Shown piece by piece: positions 1-8,116 of a DNA stretch of 64,000 bases. The DNA comes from Desulforamulus putei DSM 12395. GTDB lineage: Bacteria; Bacillota; Desulfotomaculia; Desulfotomaculales; Desulfotomaculaceae. The DNA lies in assembly GCF_900129195.1 (NCBI RefSeq), contig NZ_FQUY01000001.1:62001-126000 (forward strand), read 5' to 3'. Every line of letters begins with the position of its first letter. Within the stretch, counting starts at the first letter, position 1. A program made the position numbers and the translations under genes. The notes beneath the pieces were generated by a model that was not told the origin of the DNA, did no database searches, and saw nothing but the letters and a program-made list of their open reading frames with translations.

Positions 1-1
1 T

Positions 2-439
2 TTTAATGCCAACCTTTACCACAAGAGCAAGGATATTTATGACACTACAATGGATCGTATTGCCTGGCGTCAACAAATGGGAAACCCTGAGATCAGCCCT
101 GAATTTGAGGCCATTCTGGCCATGCTGCAGCATGGTAACAGGGATTTTGCCAGGTTAAATGTGGAACTGCGAAAGGCCTTGTTTGATGGGGAGCCTGCCA
201 AATGTTACCCTGTGGATGATGCTTTCTGGCAGGAAATGAGCGACTTTGTGGATAAATGGCATGAGAAACTCACCGGCGCTTACTATATGCATGCCCTGTT
301 GTTTCTTGCTGTAGTGGCCAACAACCTCAAGTTTGCCAATCGAACAGCCAAGGAGTACCTGAACATTATTCATGAAAACCAGGGCTTAACCGGTTGTGAA
401 TGGAGGGAAAAATTAGATACAGGACTGTACAATCATTAG
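2..439 (+). CDS. hypothetical protein, 5' end outside window
   Basis: The reading frame is open from base 2 through an internal ATG at base 50 to TAG at 437-439. The gene therefore most likely begins left of the window and only its last 145 or so residues are visible. The visible part is alpha-helical looking, with no signal peptide or membrane segment and many aromatic and acidic residues. I do not recognise a family. The codon use and mixed composition look like real coding sequence, and the antisense frame has no ribosome site. Confidence 0.6.
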   Translation, partial: FNANLYHKSKDIYDTTMDRIAWRQQMGNPEISPEFEAILAMLQHGNRDFARLNVELRKALFDGEPAKCYPVDDAFWQEMSDFVDKWHEKLTGAYYMHALLFLAVVANNLKFANRTAKEYLNIIHENQGLTGCEWREKLDTGLYNH

Positions 440-499
440 AATATATATCCGGTTGCCGTGGTTCTGTGCTATAATGGAAGAATAATCCGGTAGGTTGGA

Positions 500-925
500 G
501 TGAGTTTTACCTTGAACAGTCTGGCCAGGGAGATCAGAAACAAACGATTAACCTTTACGGTTATTTTTATTATTCTTACTTTATTATTTGGCCTGGTTCA
601 GTGGCAGTGGGAACAGGGCAATATATCTGAAGATGAACTAAAATGGATTCTCCTGGCCTGGCGGTTGTCCATAGGGGCTTTATGCCTGTGGTTTGGCTAT
701 GCCATTGGTCTGCACAAACAAACCACCTGGTTCATGACCATGCTGGCGGTACTTCACCAGGTGACCTCGTGGATGGCCCTGTTATATTTCTTATACAAGA
801 GTGGCGTTATGCTGATTAATGCCAAAAAAGGAATAACAGTTCAAGGGGAGTCAAAAAGAAAGGACTCAACTGAAATGGGGTCCGGCAGTAAGTCCAAGAA
901 AGCAAACCGAAAGGCAAAAAAGTAA
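500..925 (+). CDS. small membrane protein of unknown function
   Basis: 141 residues from a GTG start behind a weak purine-rich site (AGGTTGGA). A basic N-terminus is followed by three or four hydrophobic stretches at about residues 16-36, 47-69 and 73-105. The tail, about 30 residues, is hydrophilic and very rich in Lys and Ser. This predicts a polytopic inner-membrane protein with a basic cytoplasmic tail. No family is recognised. It stands alone upstream of the hydrogenase gene at 1104, about 180 bases away. A TTG at 512 is an alternative start. Confidence 0.6.
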   Translation: MSFTLNSLAREIRNKRLTFTVIFIILTLLFGLVQWQWEQGNISEDELKWILLAWRLSIGALCLWFGYAIGLHKQTTWFMTMLAVLHQVTSWMALLYFLYKSGVMLINAKKGITVQGESKRKDSTEMGSGSKSKKANRKAKK

Positions 926-1103
926 CAGTTAAGCGAAGGGTGGCCAAGGCCGCCCTTTCTTTCACACTGGTGGATTCACTCTGCATTTGTTCCACCAGTT
1001 TTGGTCGGAGGTTAAATAATACTTTAAGGGCCTTTGAATGTTTCGTCATAGTCCTTTGCTTTAAGTGGCAAAATAGTTGAAAATAGTTTATTGGGAGGAA
1101 ACA

Positions 1104-2384
1104 GTGGTAAAATTAACGTACGATCAGATTTTTAAAGACCTGGTAAAATCCGCCTATGAAGGTAAGTTGGATGAAGGCATTGAGAAACTGAAAAAACAGG
1201 GAAACGGGGATGTGGAGCAATACATCCATTATGCCACCGGCGGCGGTGATCCGGGGAAGGTTGTTTTTAAAGTTAAGGAATGCAGTTGCGGCTGCGAGGA
1301 GGAGGGCTGCCAGGTTTCCTGCCTGATGGAGGCCATTGAGAGGGATGAAAACGGCAATGTGATTATTAAAGGCAGTCTCTGTTCAGATTGCGGGCAATGC
1401 GTGGGAGTTTGTAAACACGATTGCCTGGTAGACAAAAAGGAATTCATCCCCCTGGTGGAAGTGTTAAAAAACCGCAAAGTGCCCGTGTATGCTATCATAG
1501 CGCCGTCTTTTATCGGGCAGTTTGGGCCGGCAGTGACACCCGGCCAGGTGAGGGCGGCTCTCAAAAGGCTGGGGTTTTATGGCATGGTGGAAGTGGCCCT
1601 GTTTGCGGATATTTTAACCTTTCGGGAAGCCCTGGAGTTTGATGCCCATGTACAGAAGGAAGGGGACTTTGTGCTGACCAGCATGTGCTGTCCCATGTGG
1701 GTGTCTATGGTGAAAAAGGTATATACCAAGCTGGCGCCTCATATCACTCCATCGGTTTCTCCTATGGTTGCTTGCGGCCGCGCTGTAAAAAAATTACATC
1801 CTGATGCCAAGGTGGTCTTTATCGGGCCCTGCATCGCCAAAAAAGCCGAGGCCAAGGAACCGGATGTGCGAGACGCTGTGGACGTGGTGATTACCTTTAA
1901 GGAATTGAAGCAGATATTTGAGGCCGTGGGCATTAACCCGGCGGAGATGGAGGCAGATGAAAAGGAGCATTCCTCCACCGGCGGCCGAATTTATGCCAGG
2001 ACCGGCGGTGTCAGCAAGGCGGTGGCCGATACCTTAAAGAGAATCAGGCCGGACAAAGAGATTCAAATTAAAGCCGTGCAGGCCCACGGGGTAAAAGAAT
2101 GCAAGCAGATGCTGCAGGATGCCCTGGATGGCAAGATTAACGCCAATTTTTACGAAGGTATGGGCTGTGTGGGCGGCTGTGTGGGCGGCCCCCACGTTTT
2201 AATTGATCCCGCACAGGGGACAGAATTTGTAAACCGCTACGGAGAAGAGGCAGCCAGTTTGACTCCTGCGGATAACAGGTATGTATTGGCCTTACTAAAA
2301 AGTTTAGGCTTTGAAGAAATTGAAGATTTGTTTGATGAGGAGAAAGCAAAAATCTTCAGCAGGAACTTCCCAAAAGGGGTCTGA
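1104..2384 (+). CDS. [FeFe]-hydrogenase, soluble, monomeric type
   Basis: 426 residues if started at GTG 1104, which sits five bases after GGGAGG; the upstream ATG at 1077 has no ribosome site. The N-terminal region carries a Cys-rich ferredoxin-like part (a CSCGCEEEGC cluster, then CSDCGQCVGVC). The H-cluster domain follows, with L1 TSMCCPMW, L2 GPCIAKKAE and L3 MGCVGGCVGG. The Met and the PMW ending in L1, and the L3 form, differ from the classical TSCCPGW and resemble what is usually called group B. The protein has no signal peptide, so it is cytoplasmic. It stands alone with its own terminator, so its electron partner is unknown (ferredoxin is likely). Activity is inferred from the conserved cluster ligands. 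Confidence 0.9.
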   Translation: MVKLTYDQIFKDLVKSAYEGKLDEGIEKLKKQGNGDVEQYIHYATGGGDPGKVVFKVKECSCGCEEEGCQVSCLMEAIERDENGNVIIKGSLCSDCGQCVGVCKHDCLVDKKEFIPLVEVLKNRKVPVYAIIAPSFIGQFGPAVTPGQVRAALKRLGFYGMVEVALFADILTFREALEFDAHVQKEGDFVLTSMCCPMWVSMVKKVYTKLAPHITPSVSPMVACGRAVKKLHPDAKVVFIGPCIAKKAEAKEPDVRDAVDVVITFKELKQIFEAVGINPAEMEADEKEHSSTGGRIYARTGGVSKAVADTLKRIRPDKEIQIKAVQAHGVKECKQMLQDALDGKINANFYEGMGCVGGCVGGPHVLIDPAQGTEFVNRYGEEAASLTPADNRYVLALLKSLGFEEIEDLFDEEKAKIFSRNFPKGV

Positions 2385-2402
2385 CCCCTTTTGGGAGTTT
2401 TT
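2369..2402 (+). terminator. intrinsic terminator overlapping hydrogenase stop
   Basis: Perfect 11-bp stem (2369-2379 with 2385-2395) around a 5-base loop that contains the TGA stop, followed by AGTTTTT. The terminator is built into the end of the coding sequence. Confidence 0.85.
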
Positions 2403-2404
2403 GG

Positions 2405-2647
2405 TTAGTGTTTTTGATCTCTAAGATAATTTAAAATCCTGCCAAACTGCATACTGACCAGTTCATTGACCGGCACACCGGTCTCCTGGGAGCGCTTCTC
2501 TATAACATGAATTTGATTGCGCAGGAACTCGTAAATGATGTATTCCGCAACATCTTCCGGCGTTGTGCCCTTTTCTGCAGCATAATCCTCCAGCAGTTTT
2601 AAGGTTTCCTCGGACAGGTTTAGCTCAAATTCTTTATTTTCTTCCAT
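2405..2647 (-). CDS. small helical hypothetical protein
   Basis: 80 residues from ATG at 2647, eight bases after AAAGGGTG; a GTG three codons earlier overlaps that site and is less likely. The protein is acidic and wholly helical. Its SEETLKLLEDYAAEKG segment resembles the second half of ribbon-helix-helix or antitoxin-type small proteins, but no basic N-terminal strand is visible. No partner toxin lies next to it. It converges on the hydrogenase gene. Function unknown. Confidence 0.6.
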   Translation of the reverse strand: MEENKEFELNLSEETLKLLEDYAAEKGTTPEDVAEYIIYEFLRNQIHVIEKRSQETGVPVNELVSMQFGRILNYLRDQKH

Positions 2648-2813
2648 TTGGTACACCCTTTCAAAGTTTTTAAGGATTTGCTTTAAGTAATTCTATATTT
2701 TTTATGATGTCCCTTCAGAAAAGTAAAAAGTATTTTGAGGAACCCTTTTTCAGAGGATTTTATGGAAGTATTTTTTAGCAGTCCCTGAGTGCTTATGAAT
2801 TTATTAATTCATC

Positions 2814-3035
2814 TTAAAGATCAGTGGTATTGGATTTGACGCTTAATATTTTTCTCTGTGCCAGGGCTGGAGAGGCAGCGGAAAAAAAGCCTCCCAAGAA
2901 CTTTCCGGGAGCAGCGAGAAACAGCCAGGAACAACAGCTTACCAGTGCCATTAAAATGCAGGAAGCAGCAATGGGGATCCAGGCTGGGAATGCAATTAAT
3001 TTACACAACTGAATTTTCCATCCTTTGATCATCAT
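2814..3035 (-). CDS. possible small secreted or membrane protein
   Basis: 73 residues with two ATG codons (3035 and 3032) just behind AAGAGGGTGG, a good ribosome site, which is the main reason to believe it. A basic N-terminus is followed by a long hydrophobic segment (residues about 12-45) containing Cys and Trp, then a short polar tail. It could be a signal-anchored peptide. An overlapping plus-strand frame of 62 codons has no ribosome site and is rejected. No family is recognised. Confidence 0.4.
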   Translation of the reverse strand: MMIKGWKIQLCKLIAFPAWIPIAASCILMALVSCCSWLFLAAPGKFLGGFFSAASPALAQRKILSVKSNTTDL

Positions 3036-3047
3036 ACCACCCTCTTG

Positions 3048-3287
3048 TGATTTTGTTCACTAATCTTTTACTGTACTATATCATAAAATTCAATTAGGAA
3101 CAGCGATAACTACGTTAGTTAAACTAGAAAGATTAGTATAACAATTGAGAATATTTTAAAATGACCTGTTAAAAGATTTATTGTTTTCGCTTTATTAACT
3201 TTTTCACAAGGTATTGTTTTTGTCGTGTCGAAATAATAAACCAGGTTTGAATAAGGGCAGTCTAGCTGCAGCGAAGGGAGTTTTACG
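3048..3287. other. intergenic, AT-rich leader before YkgJ-family gene
   Basis: AT-rich stretch between the small divergent ORF and the gene at 3288. It must hold the promoter of that gene, but no -35/-10 pair is convincing by eye, and no structured RNA was recognised. Confidence 0.4.
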
Positions 3288-4115
3288 ATGTCTTATCACT
3301 ATAAACAAGACCTTATGAAAAGGCTGGATGACGGATCGCTGCCGGGTATATCGCTGGATCACCGGTTTGCCTTTGCATGCAAGGCAGCCTGTATGGGTCG
3401 ATGCTGCAACAGCATTACCATACTTTTAGACCCCTGGGATATCGAAATAATGGCCCGGCACCTGGGAATGCCGGGACAGCAGTTTTTGGCGCAGTACTGC
3501 AAAGTTGACCTTAGCCATGAATTGAAGTGGCCCTATGTAATACTGAAACATGCCGAGGACGGTCCCTGTATTTTTATGCTGGAGGACGGGCGGTGTGAGA
3601 TTTATCCTGTGCGTTCCCGCAACTGCAGAACGTATCCCATTGGCCGGGCGGTACGTTTTGAACCGGACGGCACAAAAGTGGAGCGGATTTTCATCGTAGA
3701 AAAGATGGATTTCTGCCTGGGTCATAAAAGTGAAAAAACCTGGACCGTAGAAGAATGGTTCAATGATGCGGATTGTCAAAAATTCTATGAGCTGTCGGAT
3801 TTGTATTTGGAATTAATCAACTACGCCACCACCCGGTTAAACAGTCAGGTTTGGATGAACAAAAACATATCTCAAATCATGATGCCCTTGTTGTACGGGC
3901 CTGACCTGTTAAGAAGAAAATTGGGGATCTCAGAACAAGAGGTGGATCACGAGGAATTTTACCGCAGAAGAATAAAGGCATTAAAGGTAATTTTAACGGA
4001 AGTGGCGGCCGGCTTCGGCTATGGTCCCCTGGCCCACCGGGCCGGAGAAGGCAACGTCTTTGGTGGCAGTATGATGGAAAGGATGAAGCAGGTACTGCTC
4101 ACAGGACAAGAATAA
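3288..4115 (+). CDS. YkgJ-family cysteine cluster protein
   Basis: 275 residues, ATG start behind GAAGGGAG. The N-terminal half has the family's Cys pattern: CKAACMGRCC near residues 30-38, a later CIFMLEDGRC, then CRTYP after a YPVRSRN motif. This matches the YkgJ (Fe/Zn-chelating, CxxCxxxxCC) domain, which is thought to bind a metal or Fe-S centre; the exact role is unknown. The C-terminal 120 residues are helical and not recognised. It is monocistronic and ends in a shared terminator. The family call is firm, the function is not. Confidence 0.85.
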   Translation: MSYHYKQDLMKRLDDGSLPGISLDHRFAFACKAACMGRCCNSITILLDPWDIEIMARHLGMPGQQFLAQYCKVDLSHELKWPYVILKHAEDGPCIFMLEDGRCEIYPVRSRNCRTYPIGRAVRFEPDGTKVERIFIVEKMDFCLGHKSEKTWTVEEWFNDADCQKFYELSDLYLELINYATTRLNSQVWMNKNISQIMMPLLYGPDLLRRKLGISEQEVDHEEFYRRRIKALKVILTEVAAGFGYGPLAHRAGEGNVFGGSMMERMKQVLLTGQE

Positions 4116-4147
4116 AAAAAAGCAGCCCGGGTAGGCTGCTTTTTGTT
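4113..4147. terminator. bidirectional terminator
   Basis: Stem AAAGCAGCC/GGCTGCTTT with a short loop, an A-run on the left and a T-run on the right. It serves the plus gene ending at 4115 and the minus operon ending at 4147. Confidence 0.85.
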
Positions 4148-5271
4148 TAGGCATGATGCTCGTCATGCCCGAGGATTCTAAAGTTCTCCACGATAAAGCA
4201 ATAGGCCAGAACACCGATGGAGACTAGGCCGATGCTGACGGCCCATTCCCAAATGGAGGGGAAGTAAGAGGCGCCGGCAGACCCGGACATACCGGTGAAG
4301 ACAACGTTCATACGGTTGAGAATAACTCCGCCGCTTACCAGCAGGCCGTAGATGAACAGGCCGGAGCGGGAAGCGCTCATGCCGCTGAACACGATGAGAA
4401 TCGGCACAATCACGCCCAGGACCAGTTCCAGCAGGAACAAGTTGGCCTCCAGGTTCCCAGCGAATACCAGGTTCCAGACATTACGGTTGGATAAGTCGAA
4501 AATTTTGAGAATCAGGTAGAGAATCATAAACCAGCCGCCGATTCTGGCCAGGCCCCGCAGAACCTCCACCGGCACCTTGTGGTTGTAAGCATTGCCGGCC
4601 AGGGTAGATTCCACACAGATCATGGCGGGACCTACAAAGAAAGAAGAAATCAGGAAGAAGTAGGGGATCAGCGTTGACCACCACAGGGGATAGAGTTTAT
4701 TAACAGCCACCAGGTACAGTCCGCCCAGGGAAGATTGGTGCAGGGTAGGGAAGATAATACCGATAATCAGCAGGAAGGGCATAGCAGTCTTGAAAGCGTT
4801 ATGCCATTTCTTGCCTACTCTTTCTGTAAAGATTTCACCAAATTCGAGGACTTGCACGGTGGTATAGCAGGATACACACCAGAAAACTTCAAACAGCACT
4901 GAGGTATGACCCCAGGAAACAAAGGGACGCCAGAAATTAAACCATTGACCGATATCCAGGAAAAGCCCGGCCATCACCAGCAGGTAGCCCAGCAGAGAGG
5001 TAAGCATTGCGGCGCGGGCAATGGGAAGATATTTATCTCTGTGCAGTACATGAACGATAATTGCCGTAAAATAACCGCCACCGGCTAAGGCCACACCGGT
5101 CAGTACGTCAAAGCCGATCCACAGGCCCCATGGCCAGTCGTCATTTAAATTGGTAACCGTACCCAGCCCTGTTACTAAACGGAATACGACAACACCGAGG
5201 CAAAGGGCGGCCAGGAGAATTAATAACTTGCGAATGGGAGTCATTCGAAAACTCCAACCTTGAGCCGTCAT
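4147..5271 (-). CDS. HybB/NrfD-type membrane subunit of exported hydrogenase
   Basis: 374 residues with about ten hydrophobic segments across the whole length. It belongs to the NrfD/HybB family of quinone-reactive membrane subunits, typical length 350-400. The ATG lies behind TAGGGGGGAA. It is the last gene of the operon hydA-hybA-hybB and is 45 bases downstream of the Fe-S subunit. By family knowledge it passes electrons between the extracytoplasmic Fe-S protein and menaquinone without haem of its own. Here the catalytic partner is an [FeFe] rather than a NiFe enzyme. Direction (H2 oxidation to quinone) is inferred. Confidence 0.9.
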   Translation of the reverse strand: MTAQGWSFRMTPIRKLLILLAALCLGVVVFRLVTGLGTVTNLNDDWPWGLWIGFDVLTGVALAGGGYFTAIIVHVLHRDKYLPIARAAMLTSLLGYLLVMAGLFLDIGQWFNFWRPFVSWGHTSVLFEVFWCVSCYTTVQVLEFGEIFTERVGKKWHNAFKTAMPFLLIIGIIFPTLHQSSLGGLYLVAVNKLYPLWWSTLIPYFFLISSFFVGPAMICVESTLAGNAYNHKVPVEVLRGLARIGGWFMILYLILKIFDLSNRNVWNLVFAGNLEANLFLLELVLGVIVPILIVFSGMSASRSGLFIYGLLVSGGVILNRMNVVFTGMSGSAGASYFPSIWEWAVSIGLVSIGVLAYCFIVENFRILGHDEHHA

Positions 5272-5316
5272 GTGTTTCCCCCCTAATAATTATTCTTAAT
5301 AAAACAGATCATTCCC

Positions 5317-6099
5317 TTACAATTTAACGTTCTTACCGGAGTCCTTGGAGATTTCATTGCGCCGCTTGGTGTAATGATAAAGTCCGGTTAAAATGATACC
5401 CCAGCTGACAGCCACCACAGGGGTGTACTTCAGGAAGTTATGGGAGTAGGTAGAAACGGGAACACTGCTGATCTTTGTATTAAAGCCAAGCTGCTCAAAG
5501 GGTACGTCAGAAATATACAGCCAGGAAGTGCCGCCGGCTTGTTTCTCGCCATAAACTTCTTGCACGTACTTGCTGTCCCTGGCGATGGTAGCCTTGGCTT
5601 CCTTCAGTATTTCATCCCGCTCACCGTATTTAAATACACCGGCGGGGCAGACGGAAACGCAGGCCGGAGCCTCCCCTTTTGCCACTTTGGTGGAACACAT
5701 CTGGCACTTGGATACCAGCGGGAATGTCTTATCCCATTCGTATTTAGGAACATTAAAGGGACAAGCAATCATGCAATAACGGCAACCAACGCAAAGGTGG
5801 GGGTAATAAATAACCGGGCCGTCTTTGGTTTTTTGTAAAGCCTTGGCAAAGCAGGCCGACGCACAGGCGGCATCCTGACAATGCAGGCATTGGGTTTTGA
5901 CAAAACGCCATACCTTGCCGTTTTCTTTCTTCACTTCATTAAAACGAACCACCGTCCAGTTGTTAGCGGAGAGTTTGGCTTCCGGACCCATGGTGGGTTC
6001 TTTTTCACTGAATTTCATATCGTTCCAAAGTTTGCAGGCCACCGTACAGCTGCCGCAGCCCACACATTTTGTAATATCAACCAACACGCCTTTTGCCAT
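5317..6099 (-). CDS. HybA-like 4Fe-4S electron-transfer subunit
   Basis: 260 residues from ATG 6099, six bases after TAGGAGGTG; the GTG at 6108 overlaps that site. Three or four ferredoxin-type cysteine groups are visible: CVGCGSCTVAC, CLHCQDAACASAC, CVGCRYCMIAC and CQMCSTK followed by CVSVC. A C-terminal membrane segment (about residues 222-243) ends in a basic tail. There is no signal peptide of its own, so it is probably carried out with the Tat-bearing HydA, or inserted by its C-terminal anchor. It relays electrons between HydA and the HybB-like subunit. Confidence 0.9.
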   Translation of the reverse strand: MAKGVLVDITKCVGCGSCTVACKLWNDMKFSEKEPTMGPEAKLSANNWTVVRFNEVKKENGKVWRFVKTQCLHCQDAACASACFAKALQKTKDGPVIYYPHLCVGCRYCMIACPFNVPKYEWDKTFPLVSKCQMCSTKVAKGEAPACVSVCPAGVFKYGERDEILKEAKATIARDSKYVQEVYGEKQAGGTSWLYISDVPFEQLGFNTKISSVPVSTYSHNFLKYTPVVAVSWGIILTGLYHYTKRRNEISKDSGKNVKL

Positions 6100-6126
6100 C
6101 TGTTTCACCTCCTACAATACATTGAC

Positions 6127-7698
6127 TTAACCGTTTTTCTTGGCCGTTAAGGTCTTGCTGCGATCGACATATTCGGTGTGCAGCAGTTCTTCCGCTAAAT
6201 GACTGTTGGGTTTCTCAAGAAACTTTTGATAGAGCATGGCTACTTCCTGGTTTTCATGACTCAGGCGCTTCTTATAAATCTTTGCGTCAATCTGATAAAT
6301 ACTGTTGAGGCGCGCCTGGCGGACCTGATCAGACGGGGGCAGGGAAGTTCTGGGCTGGCCGCCGCCGCTGATGCAACCGCCCGGGCAGCTCATAAATTCA
6401 ATAAAATGATAGCGGGGCGGTTTACCTTGTTTCTTATCTTCGCGCAGTTGGTCTAAAAGCTTACGGGCGTTGCTTAAACCGTGAGAAATGGCCACATTCA
6501 CCTGACCTACACCGGGAATTTCCAAAGATGCTTCTTTAACACCCTGCAAGCCGCGTACAGGTGTTAAGTTCAACAGAGCTTCCGGCGGGTTTTGTTTGGT
6601 GATCAAGAAGTAAGCGGAACGCACGGCCGCTTCCATAACGCCGCCGGTGGCGCCGAAAATAACAGCGGCCCCGGTGCTTTCACCCATGAGGGGATCATAC
6701 TGGGCATCTTCCAGTTTGGTCAAATCAATTCCCTTCATTTTAATTAAGCGGGCCAATTCACGGGTGGTCAGGACTACGTCCACATCACGCAATTTTTCTT
6801 TACCGACATGTTTGCCGGCATCGTTCATTTCAGGACGATTGCACTCGTACTTTTTGGCGGTGCAGGGCATGATGGAGACGGAGAAGATCTTCTCAGGATC
6901 AATGCCCTTTTCTTTGGCGTAGTAGGTCTTTACCAAAGCGCCTAACATTTGCTGGGGTGATTTACAGGAAGACATATGCTCCAGCAGATCAGGATAGAAA
7001 TACTCACAGAACTTCACCCAACCGGGACTGCAGGAGGTAAACTGGGGCAGTGGCTTAACACCCTTTAGATCACCGGCCACACGGCGCACCAGTTCAGTGC
7101 CTTCTTCCATGATGGTAAGGTCCGCGGTAAAGTTGGTATCAAACACAGCGTCAAACCCCAGTTTTTTCAGAGCGGCCACCTGTTTTCCTTCTACAATACT
7201 GCCCGGCGGCAGGCCGAACTCTTCGCCCAGAGCAACCCTGGTGGCCGGGGCGGTTTGTACCACCACGTGCAGATTTTTGTCTTCCAGGGCCCTAACAACC
7301 TTGTCAATCTCATCCCTTTCGGTAATGGCGGCGGTTGGGCACCACAGAGTGCACTGGCCGCAGTTTACACAGGTGATGTCATCTTTGATGGGGGTTTCGT
7401 AATACCCGTAAACCGTTTGAACCCTTTCACAGGCCTCAATGCACTGGCCGCACAAGATGCACTTTTTGTCATCTCGCACGATGGAAGGGTTGTTAGGGTC
7501 AATAGGAATACGACCCTTCACTTGAACGGGCCAGGAACTGGCTACTTGGTACTGTTGGGGTAGCCAACCCTTGCCCCCGGCGGGGTCCTGGCTGCAGCCG
7601 GCAATGGATGCTGCCACACCGGTCAGGCTTACGCCCCCAAGCATTTTGAGGAAGCCCCGCCTTGATACTGTTTTTGGCTTTGCAGTGCGGTTTTCCAT
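6127..7698 (-). CDS. hydA: Tat-exported [FeFe]-hydrogenase catalytic subunit
   Basis: 523 residues, ATG behind GGGAGGAGAG. The N-terminus has a twin-arginine motif SRRGFLK, a hydrophobic segment and SIAGC, which fits a lipobox, so it may be a Tat lipoprotein. Two 4Fe-4S motifs follow (CILCGQCIEAC near residue 81, CVNCGQCTLWC near 110), then the H-cluster domain. L1 reads TSCSPGW, with Ser (codon AGT) at the usual ligand Cys. L2 is MPCTAKKYE. L3 is FMSCPGGCISGGG. The small-subunit region is fused at the C-terminus. It heads the three-gene operon and presumably oxidises or evolves H2 outside the membrane. Confidence 0.92.
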   Translation of the reverse strand: MENRTAKPKTVSRRGFLKMLGGVSLTGVAASIAGCSQDPAGGKGWLPQQYQVASSWPVQVKGRIPIDPNNPSIVRDDKKCILCGQCIEACERVQTVYGYYETPIKDDITCVNCGQCTLWCPTAAITERDEIDKVVRALEDKNLHVVVQTAPATRVALGEEFGLPPGSIVEGKQVAALKKLGFDAVFDTNFTADLTIMEEGTELVRRVAGDLKGVKPLPQFTSCSPGWVKFCEYFYPDLLEHMSSCKSPQQMLGALVKTYYAKEKGIDPEKIFSVSIMPCTAKKYECNRPEMNDAGKHVGKEKLRDVDVVLTTRELARLIKMKGIDLTKLEDAQYDPLMGESTGAAVIFGATGGVMEAAVRSAYFLITKQNPPEALLNLTPVRGLQGVKEASLEIPGVGQVNVAISHGLSNARKLLDQLREDKKQGKPPRYHFIEFMSCPGGCISGGGQPRTSLPPSDQVRQARLNSIYQIDAKIYKKRLSHENQEVAMLYQKFLEKPNSHLAEELLHTEYVDRSKTLTAKKNG

Positions 7699-7790
7699 AT
7701 ACTCTCCTCCCTTAGATTTATATGGGAAAATGTAATGATAAGACTGTTAAAATATTCTCAGTTAATATTATTAAGACAACGAATAAAATA

Positions 7791-7823
7791 GGTCAGGCAA
7801 GTGCGGAAAAAGTATGCCTGACC
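7791..7823. promoter_or_regulatory. inverted repeat upstream of hydA operon
   Basis: Perfect 9-bp inverted repeat GGTCAGGCA ... TGCCTGACC with a 15-base spacer, about 95 bases before the hydA ATG. It could be a regulator binding site or a hairpin in the 5' leader. The rest of 7699-8040 is AT-rich without a credible gene. Confidence 0.4.
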
Positions 7824-8044
7824 CAAGGTGAATTCACTCCGCAAAGAAAAGCATATGAAAGCGGTACAGTCCCCATAACCCCCGTATTGTTTGAGAAAAC
7901 GGGTACATAGCAAACCATTAAATCAACCGCTTTTTACTATTGTTTATTCTTTGTTTATTCTTCGAAATATTGATAATTCCTTCAATTAAGAGAACATTTT
8001 GAAAAATTTTTAAAATGTGTTTGATTTCTTATTGGGTCTTTGTA

Positions 8045-8073
8045 AAGAAAAAGACCAAGAGGGTGCCTTGGCC
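8045..8073 (-). terminator. terminator of LysR gene
   Basis: Read on the minus strand, GGCCAAG pairs with CTTGGTC (one G-U) and is followed by TTTTTCTTT. It lies 44 bases past the stop of the LysR gene. Confidence 0.7.
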
Positions 8074-8116
8074 TTTGGATGAGTGTCTATTTAATAAGAC
8101 ACTTTAGAGGTGTGTA

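Noticed and set aside
3288-4115. YkgJ-family protein considered as a novel Fe-S enzyme next to the hydrogenase
   Set aside because: It has its own terminator and orientation and matches a widespread family, so there is no evidence of a hydrogenase role.
7722-7910. 62-codon plus-strand ORF between hydA and the LysR gene
   Set aside because: No ribosome site, odd composition, and it spans the inverted repeat at 7791-7823; more likely leader sequence of the hydA operon.
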